DNA of 64,000 nt. It comes from Alitta virens. Its lineage: Eukaryota; Annelida; Polychaeta; Phyllodocida; Nereididae. The first letter of the stretch is position 1. Every line of letters starts with the position of its first letter. The notes below the pieces were generated by a model. That model did no database searches and had not been told where the DNA came from. It was given only the letters and a program-made list of their open reading frames with translations. Made by a program: the position numbers and the translations under genes. Positions 55,034 through 64,000 of this stretch are shown one piece after another. Location of the stretch: the NCBI GenBank assembly GCA_932294295.1, contig OW028576.1, positions 50,213,199 through 50,277,198 on the forward strand. Reading direction: 5' to 3'.

Positions 55034-55330
55034 TTATGCTCCCGATCTCAGCATCCTGATGAGGTTACAAAAATTGTCCAGTGATGAACAAACAGCAGAT
55101 GGGTTCTGGGCAGAAGATATAATGTGCCTGTGATGTGTGCAATGATTCCCTAGCTGAGAAAGTCCAATTCTGAGTTGTTGATGCAGGAAAGTTTTGGCAT
55201 TCTCCAGATCGGCCGTCTCATTTGACAATACCAGTGGGATTGATGTGACACTAACTGCTAAAATGATCAAGAAACAAAATAGTTTTGAACATTTTACAAA
55301 TTTTTTTTCTGCAGAAAATGCTACTTCCAA
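55034..55330 (-). other. possible small secreted peptide precursor
   Basis: A minus-strand frame encodes a hydrophobic leader (LFCFLIILAVSVTSIPLVL), then NETADLENAKTFLHQQLRIG and a Cys/His-rich C-terminus with CTHHRHIISS and CSSLDNFCNL, ending at a stop. This is the architecture of a short secreted peptide. No in-frame ATG precedes the leader; an ATG just upstream of it lies in another frame. It may be an exon (TTTTCTGCAG precedes it) or a decayed gene. Confidence 0.3.
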
Positions 55331-55968
55331 AGAACATTTGAGGCCTTGGTGACAGAAATGAGTTCACTACACATATGAAACTTAACTATCTCCGGATGGT
55401 ACCTCTATATCATGTGGTGAACGGCTTCTAAACTTGCTTGCTGAACGTGGTTAGCTACTTATGTGAACGATGATGTTGATGTCCATGCTTTGTGAAACTT
55501 CAACTGATTGAAAACTACATATTGTATTGGAAAAGATGTGCATGAATAAACTGCCCGTCAAATTTACAGAATAACCTGAGTTGCTGTCTCCAAGTCGCCT
55601 CTTATTATCATTATAAATATTATATATCTTTATTCATGCAAAAGAACAGTTACAGTATAAACAAAGAGTAATAATAAAAACAGTGTAAATTAACTAAAAT
55701 ATAAAAGTGAAATAAAAGCACCCTGCATATACTATAGCACCGCCTCTGTACAATATACAATATATCAATTGATGCAAAGAAACTCTATAATGGACACTAC
55801 CTCTTGCTAAGCAAAACTTCGTTTCTCTATTTCCAACCTATCTCTGATAAAAACAAGTTCATTGATCTGCATTCCTACTCTAGCATCCACCTGATTTATA
55901 TTATTCTAATATTTCTTAACAAACAGCTCTTCAGATAGTTATAATCCAACAAATAGAGATCACTCATC

Positions 55969-56545
55969 TTTATGTCATACAAATGTATGACCTGGCTACA
56001 TAATTTAAAAGTTAAAAATAATGCAAATAAACAGCAATTACCTTGTGTTCAAGCATGGCAAATAAACATTAATAGTATAATTGATTTATATAATAGACTC
56101 TCCAATGATCCAAACATTAATTTAAAGTATATTTTTACAAATCATTTAAATCAAGATGCTTTACAAAATTTATTTTCTTTAATCAGGGCAAAAAACCGTA
56201 ATGATGATAGCCCTGATTCCTTTAGATTTGATCTGCCTTCCGGTCATTATCTGTTGAATCTATATTTAATTGAAGTAAAAATTATAATTGTGAAGATGAT
56301 TGGGATAATTTTCTTCTCAAAACAGAGGAATTACATAATGAAGCAATACAGTCTGTGGATACCATTGCAGCTGATCACCCATATTCCCAACCCTGCCAAC
56401 CAATAAATATTACCTCTGATGAGTTTCCAGATTTAATTGAAACTAATGCTACTGCATATATTGCAGGATATTTGATTAAACACTTCCCCTCAATTCTTTC
56501 GTGTCAAAATTGTAAGCAATTACTGACAACATCTCTTCAGGAATC
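55969..56545 (+). pseudogene. P-element/THAP9-type transposase remnant
   Basis: HLNQDALQNLFSLIRAKN...DSPDSFRF is the conserved Asp-Ala-Leu-Glu-Asn-X-Phe-Ser-X-Ile-Arg block of P-element/THAP9 transposases (here with Gln for the acidic/Glu position). ATAYIAGYLIKHF..ILSCQNCKQLL, in a second frame, matches the following C-terminal block. A frameshift near 56350 separates them, and the N-terminal THAP and catalytic regions are missing. Confidence 0.75.
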
Positions 56546-56552
56546 GCCCAAA

Positions 56553-56685
56553 CAGACTGCTTCGGGTCGCGTTAGCGATGGCTTGCACTTCGCAAGCCAG
56601 TTCCTTGGAGTTACTTCAGGAATAGCCAGAACCGACCTACATTGCATTAGATGCGATGTAGGGTCGGAATGGCTGTTATAGGAAT
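56553..56685. repeat. nested hairpins after the transposase remnant
   Basis: GGCTTGC-ACTTC-GCAAGCC (about 56580-56600) is a perfect 7-bp hairpin. AGCCA..ACCGACCTACAT.GCAT and its imperfect complement (about 56625-56675) form a stem of about 25 bp around a short loop. Possibly a small MITE or the terminal part of the P-like element. Confidence 0.65.
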
Positions 56686-56984
56686 TCTTGGACGTTGACA
56701 TTTACGACACATTTTTATCAATAAAAACATCAGCATACCTTATTTCGTCGTGATGTACAGGAGTACTACGTACTCTGTTTACTACTTGCACGCAGATTTT
56801 TAGTGAAAAAGCCACTGGAAACATCCTTTTTAAGAGCATTTTCAAAATTCACGTTCGCTTCGTTCATGCTTTCACCGGTAGCAGGTCAATTCGTCATTGC
56901 CTGATTCAGCCCAATGAAAACTGGTCCGTCCGTCACCCGAATTTGGTCGATTCGTCACCTGAAATTGGTTGATTTGGCCGGTAC

Positions 56985-57045
56985 ACAGTGTATGGTCTTC
57001 AGAGCAACATTGCGCTGACCTCTGACATTGTCAAAATGGGGTGTT
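56985..57045 (-). mobile_element. LINE-A 3' fragment
   Basis: The reverse complement contains CACCCCATTTTGACAAT and CAGAGGTCAGCGCAATGTTG, matching 42863-42920 in LINE copy 2. Confidence 0.75.
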
Positions 57046-57585
57046 TATAAACCATAGTTCTAAAATTTCAAAATTTATTTCAAACTTGACAACAGGACTG
57101 ATATCAAAACGGATCTATAGTTATATGACTAAGAAACTAACTTATTCATAAATATATATATCGTAGTTAATTAGTTAATATAATGACTTAAAAAGTAAAA
57201 TCTAATTTATTCACTATTTGAACAATAATCCAAGGAGCATAAATCATTTATAGGTTCTATATAATTAAAGTTTCTTTATCTTAGTGTTATTATTTTACCC
57301 CCTGGATCTCTTAAAATAGCAATTATTGATATTATGCAGAAATACCTTTTACTGACACTACCATGGCATCTTTTTCAGGCTTATTTATGTTTTAAATTTA
57401 CAAAACAAATTTTATAGATAATGTAAGGTCTTGAGTACGTAATTCGCGGGCAAGCAACTTTTTCCTACCAGCTAAAATCAACTAAAATGTACAAACAGCA
57501 TCTAAAACGTTACATTAATTACAGCAATGCATATTTACCCTCAAACACTTTGTTAGTTAAGCTAATCAGCTTATCCTAAGCGGCG

Positions 57586-57604
57586 TGACGTCACAGACCA
57601 CGTG
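57586..57604 (+). promoter_or_regulatory. CRE and E-box palindromes upstream of DIRS-like element
   Basis: TGACGTCA (57586-57593) and CACGTG (57599-57604) lie 6 bp apart in a locally GC-richer stretch about 500 bp before the gag ATG. They could be the element's promoter or its landing site. Confidence 0.4.
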
Positions 57605-58096
57605 ACAGGAGGCTCAGTCTGTTTTCGCTTTCCTGCCAGGCAGACGCGTTGTGTCGTACTTGTTTGTAATGATGAAATCCCACATGCTGTTGTGATCTTG
57701 TGGGCCTCAGTGCTGTTGTGATCTCTGAGGGAGAATGGCTAGGTCTGTTGTGACAGCCTGTTGATGAATGGGATGAGATGTTAATTGAATTCAGTGCATG
57801 AATTCAGAAATGTCAGGAGCTGTCAGTTGACAACATGGCGGCCTGTGAGTGGTCGTGATTTAGACAGTTTTGAGAGAATGCAGGCCTACAAAATAGGTGG
57901 TTGTTGGTGAACACGAAATTGCAGTGGATTATTGCAAGTTACGATGAAATTTTTGCCCGCGAACGGTCTTGCATGTGCACTATGCTGGGTGGATACAGGC
58001 CCGATGATGGACGATCTTGGACCCGACGACGCAGAATTTTGTTGGATGGTATGCGTGCGCATTCCCGTGGATCCGAAGACTTGAGATTTTACGAAT

Positions 58097-59726
58097 ATGG
58101 CACAGGTGCATCTAAAGAAAGGCCATGACTTAAAAGCCAAGGATATGTTGCCCGTGGTGATGCGGTTGACTAGCCTGCCATTGGAGAGGTGGCTAGAGTT
58201 ACCCCTGGCCAGTTTTTCTGAGCGCCACACTATTGAGAGCTTTTCAGCCGAAGAACTTGGTACGGAGTTCCAAAAAATGACGGGGTATGATATTACGGTG
58301 AGTCAAATTGTTATTTCAATTCTACTATCATATACTAAAGGTAGTATATATGTTCTCATTGAAAAGGAAAAAATAAAAAATAAATGAAGGAAAATGATAC
58401 CTGGTATGATAGCAGGTAGAATGTATATCGTATGTTCACAGCTCATGACTGCTATATATATACTGATAATAATAGTTACTGGCAACTATTGATGTTTACT
58501 GTCTGATATATATATATACTAGCATTGCATACATATACTAGCATTGCATACATGTGCATTTTTAGCATAAAATGCCTATAATTGGTGGCAGTCAATGTTA
58601 TTGTTTATGATATCAATTTGGTGGGACTGTCACTTTGGCAGTACATGATTTGGGACTGAATTTTATGGTAAAAATCAGCGATTATATATACATTCACTAA
58701 GGGAAGGAACATGGAAAAGAAATATACAAGATCTAACATGTTCATTTGACACCAAATGCCATCCTGCAGGCGAATGCCACGGCACCGTCTGCACAGACGC
58801 TTCGCGCGGAGGCCTCAGCTATTCCCACACAGACAGGAATGAATAGTGGTCAAAAACTCGGTGTGGAAGCACCAGTGGCAACGGGTTCGGCTCAGCCTCA
58901 GAAGGTCACCAAACGTGTAAGTGGATAAATAAATGAATTAAATTAAAAAATAAATTTGTTTTATTTTGTTAAAGATAATTATAATTTAAGGGTGGCCTGA
59001 TGTAACGATATAAATAGAGGTCATATATAGTGAAATTGTCCCTTTCTTTTCTCCGTTGTGGCAGAGAGCTTCGGAGATGGATACTGAGTCATCTTCACAT
59101 GCTTTACTGGAAGACCTGAGAGCTTCGGAGATGGATACTGAGTCATCTTCACATGCTTTACTGGAAGACCTGCAAGCTGAGATGAAGCAGATGAAGTCAG
59201 AGCAGACGGATGGGAACATCAAAAACCTCCTTCAGCAGGTGAGGACCCTAGCCCTGAGATCGGCAACACCAAATGATGTACTTATAGCAGCGATGGAAAA
59301 CTTGTATGATACGGCCAACCTGGCAAGTCACCCTGAGGTGGAGACTTTCAAAATTGCCCTCAAGGCGTGCAGGGAGAACGCCGATATGGGCCGACTTCAT
59401 GGTTTAGTAACTAAGCTTCTAGGAACTGAAATGGCAAAAAGGCCCAATCAGCCATTGAAGGTTGGAAAAAAGCTGAAAAAAAGGTTAAAGATAAGGCTGA
59501 AAAAACGGAAAGCACTGCCACTGCCCCTGTTAGTCCAGCTAACTCGGCAGGTTCAACCCCATCATATCAGGGTTACGGTAGCTATGGTTTCCACCCTAGG
59601 TTTAGGGGTAGGGGCCGCGGTTTCCAAAGACAGGGACAGAGACAATGTTTTATTTGCAAATCAACTGACCACATGGTCAGCGCTTGCCCATTCAACACAT
59701 TTAAAGAAAAATTAAATCAATTGTGA
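58097..59726 (+). pseudogene. DIRS gag-like protein, three exons, one frameshift
   Basis: Exons 58097-58297, 58770-58916 and 59065-59726. Introns are GTGAGT...CTGCAG and GTAAGT...GGCAG, both phase 0, giving one continuous frame. Exon 1 starts MAQVHLKKGHDL. Exon 3 carries two identical 18-residue repeats, then a helical region. In the A-run near 59436 the frame shifts by one base; beyond it the other frame encodes a Gly/Arg-rich segment (RFRGRGRGF) and the zinc knuckle CFICKSTDHMVSAC (CX2CX4HX4C), ending at TGA 59724-59726. Nucleocapsid-like RNA binding is inferred. Confidence 0.7.
59065..59172 (+). repeat. 54-bp perfect tandem duplication in gag exon 3
   Basis: 59065-59118 and 59119-59172 are identical and in frame (18 codons, starting RASEMDTESSSHALLEDL). 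It begins exactly at the splice acceptor. Confidence 0.95.
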
Positions 59727-60057
59727 GAAATGTTTGTGACAGCTAAATTAAGTGATCAATGACTATAGGTCACTGAGGTAGATGTTATCACATTTTGCGA
59801 TTAGATAGCAAATCGGCATACAAGGAATTACTTTTATTGTGTTCACTTAGTGATCAATTTAATTATTGTTATAATATAATAAGTACTGTTCCACCCCTCG
59901 GGGATACTGATTCCTTAGTGGGCTTTGCTCACGTGGGGGGTGGACCTGGCAAGGTTTTCTTTTCGGGGTTCCCGTTTGCAATTTTTCGGGCATGTTTTCA
60001 GTGTGGTTTATGCAGCAATTTATGCGTTTATTTATTTATTGATTCCAGACACTAATA

Positions 60058-62207
60058 ATGCCTGAATTTCTTGCATGGGAGATAGAGTCTGGTTTTGACC
60101 CATTAACCGCATTGAAATTGGGGAGAGAGCCCGAGGATTGTACAATGGTGAACTTCGAGGGAAGGCCTTTCCAGGTCCATCCCCCCACTTTAGACCCTTT
60201 CAAGGAATTTTTGCCTGAGGCTCATTCCTGGAAGGAGAGCTTGTATGATATTGCTTTTTGGGACCCTAATCAATTTATTGCGGGCAGCTGCATAATTGCC
60301 TCCTTCAGTGGGATACTCTTCTTAGTTTAGTGTCAAATGAGCAATCGGGTATGGTTAGAGACTGGTTATATAAGAAAGTGGATGTTGCTGAGTTTTGGCA
60401 ACTATTTAAGGGAAATTTTGCTGGTGCACATTACAATAGCGAGAGTCCACCGCAATGCATTTTTAAGAATCATGCAAGCTGTGCGCCTTATAAGTATGAT
60501 ATCGCTAGGACCTTAGAAGAAAGACTTACAAACGGATCCATTGAGCTTCTAGGGAAAGTAGGTGAAGTTGATCCTCCACACCTAGTAATGCCTTTGATTA
60601 TGGTAGGGGACAAAAATATGCATAGATTATGTCATGATGAACGTTTTTTTAATTTGTTTATGCGTCCATGCCCTTTTTCTCTGGAGGGATTACCTTTAAT
60701 TCCATATCTGGTATCCAAAGACGATCTCATCCCAAAGAGCGACGAGAAATCTGCATACGATGGTCTGTTTTTGTCGGACAATTCAAGGAAATTCTTTGGT
60801 TTGGAATATGCCGGCTGGTTTATGCAATATAGATCCATGCCATTTGGGTGGAGCGTGTCACCATATATTTATCAAACTGTTGGCATGCAAGTTACAGCAT
60901 ACCTGCGCATGCGTGGAGTTAGCACTCTACAATACTTAGAAGATAGATTCATTGGCCCTTTAGTCTGGGACAATACATCGGCGGTTAATAATCCAACCTC
61001 AACTATTGGGTTATCCATTTTTTTTAATGCCGCAGTCTTAACTCATCTTGATTACACCATTGCTCTGGGAAAGTCGGTTTTTTGCCCCCAACCTACCTTA
61101 AGATATTTAGGTTTTCTGGTGCACGTGTCTACACGACAGTTTCAGATCCCTGTAGAAAAAAAGGAAAAGTTTCAACTACTAAGGGAAGCCATTCTGGCTA
61201 CAAAGGTGATTCACATAAAAAACCTTCAAAAATTCATGGGGAAATGTGTTTCTTTTAGTATTTCTATTCCCGCTACCAAACTCTACATTCTTGCCATGGC
61301 CTTGGCTATTGGTAAGGCCCAAAAGTCAACACAGCTTATCGATGTTTCAGGGGAGCGCAGGGAAGAAATTATGTTTTGGAGATTTCTTGACTCTCATACA
61401 GAATGGTCTACTTGGCGGGAACAGAGACATGTAGAGTTAACCATTGCAACTGACTCTAGTGGTTTTGCTTGGGGCGCCTCTGTTGGTGAACTCTCTGTTA
61501 GACCTATTCATCTGAAGGAAGCGGATGCTCTTATTCAAACCTTCAAGGCAATGCCAAATGTATTTCAAGACAAAAGAGTTGATGCCTTAGTGGACAATCA
61601 AGCTGTGGTGGCTTCTTGGGGTCGCCTTGGAACGAGGGACCCAAATCTGAATAGGCTAATGATAGAATTGTTCCAGGCAGTAGCCAACTTAAATTGTGAT
61701 TTGAAAGTCAAGTACATTCCCTCGGCGAGTAACCCTGCGGAAGCCCCATCCAGAATGTTGTCTTTGTCAGATGCTCGACTGGCTGCAGTGACTTGGTCAC
61801 GATTGCAAAGTCTATTAGGTCCACATTCTTTTGATTTAATGGCACTAGATTCTAACTGTATGCTTGATGGCACTGGGGCCCCCTTGCCACATTATTCTCC
61901 TTTCCCTCTACCAAATTCAAGTGGAGTCAACGTCCTGTGCCAGACGCTTACAGCACATCAAAACTATTACTGTTTTCCCCCATTTAGCATGGTGACCCCC
62001 GTGGTGACGTTTTTGCTCAACGAATGTACGAAATTGCTACGAGTTACTCTAGTATTGCCCAAATATTCTTCTCCCCTGTTCTGGGAGCCTGTTTTGCGGG
62101 GAAGGGCTACCAAGATTTTTGACCTTGGAGTTGTTGGCCAGACCGGCATTATTGAGACTCCGTCAAGGCACGGTTTTGCCCCATGCCCATTAGAAAAGCC
62201 CCTACAG
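60058..62207 (+). CDS. DIRS reverse transcriptase and RNase H
   Basis: An N-terminal piece (60058-60290) and the main frame (open from upstream of 60330) join by one 1-nt shift near 60288. Motifs: DEKSAYDGLFLSD (first catalytic Asp), RSMPFGWSVSPYIYQTVG, YLEDRFIG at the YxDD position (60933), RYLGFLV; then RNase H with ATDSSGFAWGAS, VDNQAVVASWG and SNPAEAPSR. The region after RNase H (HSFDLMALDSN, PLPHYSPFPLP, FPPFSMVTPVV) is typical of this group. The frame ends at 62234 unless the CAG|GTGGTA donor at 62207 is used. Confidence 0.85.
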
Positions 62208-62279
62208 GTGGTACGGATTGAACCTTCTCCTTAAATATAATACATTTTTTACATATATATATATTCCCTTGTATTACAG
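62208..62279 (+). other. possible 72-nt intron joining RT/RNase H to recombinase
   Basis: CAG|GTGGTA at 62207/62208 and a TATATAT...CTTGTATTACAG acceptor at 62279 bracket the RT stop codon. Both sides are phase 0. The donor is weak. Confidence 0.35.
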
Positions 62280-63430
62280 GTGAAGCCGAAGCAATTTCCA
62301 CGACAGATTGATCTTTTTAGTCCTGATCAGCGGGTAAACAGTCTCATGAATGCTTATTGCAATTCTAAATATCAAATCCGTAAATCACGTTTGCAAAGTG
62401 AATTAGAAGGATTCTTGGCAACCATGAGCTCTTCAATCCATGAATGCACTTCACGGGAAGTTTGTCTGTATTTAGCCTGGTGTGATCAGCGAGGAAAAAC
62501 AGCGGTTCATGTGAAATGTTGTAGTGAGATGGGGAGGAAGAAACCTAAGTGTAAGTGTCCGAGGCGTCTGGCCTATGGCACAGTTGCATCGAAGGTGTCC
62601 CAATTAAAAGCAATTTTCAATTCGATTAGTCGGAGCACTGCTGCTAGCAGCCCCCTTTCACAGGAAGTTTTCATCTACTTGAACCAAATCAAACTTGAAC
62701 GAAGTATAGCTCATGTGGCCCCTGCTCAAGCAAAACCCATCTTTATGAAAAAGTATTGCTTATATCGATGTACATTGATAGGCAACTGCAGAATGACAAA
62801 ATTCCTCCAGTCAAGCGATTCATTATTCTTCGCGATCAAGCCCTGTTCAAATTTTTGTTTTTTGGGGGTGACAGAGCCCACGATGCAGGAGCTATGTTAT
62901 TACAGGAAGTTAGCCGATTGCCTAAGAATGAGGGTTTTTTAATTCGCCACACGTATGGAAAAACGCATAGAGTAGATAGACCAAATATATTCTCTATTTT
63001 TAGATGTCAAAACGAAATGATTTGCCCAGTCAAGGGTTTGGAACAATATTTCCATGGTGCAAATTTGCTTGGAATTACTTTACATGTAGGGTACTTATTT
63101 CGACCAGTAATCAATAATGCAGTGCCTGATTCCCCATTGTCACATGAAGCTGTATATGACAGGTTAAAATGGTATCTCAACCAGCTCCATCTAGATGAGG
63201 GGGAAACACCTCATAGTTTTCGCAGCGGATGTGCGATACTTTTAGGGAATGTCAGGGTACAAACCCATCTCCAAATTCAATTATGCAGCATGTAGGCTGG
63301 GAAACAGAATCATCTGCTAACTATTATTCGAGGAATGTCAGGCAAAATCAGGCGGCCCATATGGCAGATGTGATGTCAAAGTCTGTCTGTCACTACAGTG
63401 ATATGAGGCTAACTGTACTTAGCGAAACGG
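62280..63430 (+). pseudogene. DIRS tyrosine recombinase, frameshifted
   Basis: Three frames in series (62280 to about 62755, about 62756 to 63240, then to about 63430). The N-terminal SAM-like domain has a Cys-rich insert (CKCPRR). Catalytic residues: Arg in FFGGDRAHDAG (about 62870), His and Arg in TPHSFRSG (about 63210-63225), and Tyr in SANYYSRN (about 63325) after QHVGWE. Two single-base shifts, one in an A-run near 62750 and one near 63245, break the protein. Confidence 0.8.
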
Positions 63431-63559
63431 AACGGAACGGAACGAAACAGAAAGGGGGGTCACTCCAGAAAATGTTAGTTTTAAGCATAATGGATAAGGG
63501 GTGTTTGTTCTTATCAGTCAGAACAGTATGTGAAATGGCCATTACAGTTGAAAATTGAT

Positions 63560-64000
63560 TTCACACTGACTTTAAAGTATCCATTAGGTGATGAGGAAGG
63601 TTAACATAGAAACATAGTGATCAATAGTAGACAAAATAGGCCTACAGTTGACTCAATGTGTAATTGGAACAGTAGTAGCCTGCCATTAGGACCACTCACT
63701 GTAGGAGCATGTGCTTAATCCATATTTATTTTATAACAGGGCCATGTTGAAAAAGAGTATCAATCGGAACTTTTCACCTTGTACAAACAACATAAATATG
63801 TTTTAATAATAAATGAATAAATAAAATGTTGGGGTGATCTCTATAGTGGATATATATCAAAATAGGCTGTCCTTTTAATCCTACTGCTGTGAAATAGGCC
63901 TTCATATCAATTAGCCTGATTATTAGTATGGGGAAGTTACAAAAATTGTTAACATGTGTGGTACGCTAGTATATATATATTTAAATTTATAAGTTGTGTA
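63560..64000. other. flank of DIRS-like element
   Basis: AT-rich, no gene recognised. A GGAAC-type short repeat (63424-63448) lies just before the presumed 3' end of the coding region. Confidence 0.4.

Larger units (their letters stand above)
58097..63430 (+). mobile_element. DIRS-like tyrosine-recombinase retrotransposon with introns
   Basis: The order is gag-like ORF with zinc knuckle, RT plus RNase H, and a tyrosine recombinase, with no DDE integrase. That combination defines the DIRS superfamily. The gag ORF is spread over three exons. Terminal repeats were not found, so the outer boundaries are unknown; coordinates cover coding parts only. Single-base frameshifts occur in gag, at the start of RT and twice in the recombinase. 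Confidence 0.85.

Overview
This window looks like genomic DNA of an invertebrate animal, probably aquatic. It is AT-rich, coding DNA is split by GT-AG introns, and there are TTAGGG-like repeats. It carries a broad set of retroelements: Ty3/Gypsy, LINE, Penelope-like and DIRS-like. The species cannot be named from sequence alone, and there is no sign of bacterial operons, CRISPR arrays or a plasmid.

Layout. 1-13.4 kb is essentially non-coding and contains diverged copies of the same modules at multi-kb spacing. 13.5-14.2 kb is a TGACTA-rich patch plus tandem repeats. From 14.4 to 25.2 kb a minus-strand multi-exon gene can be followed by phase-consistent splice sites. Its protein resembles a large metazoan family usually annotated as 'SAMD3-like'. 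A complete but coding-broken Gypsy element (Gypsy1, 15188-19635) and a LINE (about 21.8-24.2 kb) sit in its introns. Directly upstream on the same strand (25.35-32.3 kb) is a C2H2 zinc-finger, transposase-like coding region. A second Gypsy element (Gypsy2, 25827-30411) cuts it in two, with a 5-bp target duplication.

33.3-38.5 kb holds a nearly complete Penelope-like element (PLE1, minus strand). ORF1 encodes a NADAR domain and an SGNH (GDSL) hydrolase domain. ORF2 encodes reverse transcriptase plus a GIY-YIG endonuclease. The two ORFs are linked by a canonical -1 frameshift heptamer placed directly before the ORF1 stop. A hammerhead-ribozyme-like motif lies upstream of ORF1, and the 3' end of the element is a degenerate telomeric repeat. 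A second, 5'-truncated, almost identical copy (PLE2, 39966-42000) has the same telomere-like end and is joined 5'-to-5' to a truncated LINE (42.0-43.3 kb).

43.6-44.5 kb is an AT-rich minisatellite. From 46.3 to 52.7 kb a plus-strand host gene can be built with fully consistent phases: four exons, 277 aa, a signal peptide and a furin-like RKKR site. Its third exon follows an intron loaded with shuffled LINE pieces, a perfect 69-bp-arm palindrome and a 1.2-kb minisatellite. 53.5-54.2 kb is a MITE-like insertion. About 56 kb is a remnant of a P-element/THAP9-type transposase.

57.6-63.6 kb is a DIRS-like tyrosine-recombinase retrotransposon on the plus strand. Its gag-like ORF is split by two phase-0 introns, and a third short intron may join RT/RNase H to the recombinase. 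Overall the window is a retroelement nest built around one plausible working host gene and two invaded, decayed genes. The most novel feature is the NADAR-SGNH Penelope-like element with its frameshift signal, ribozyme-like motif and telomeric end.
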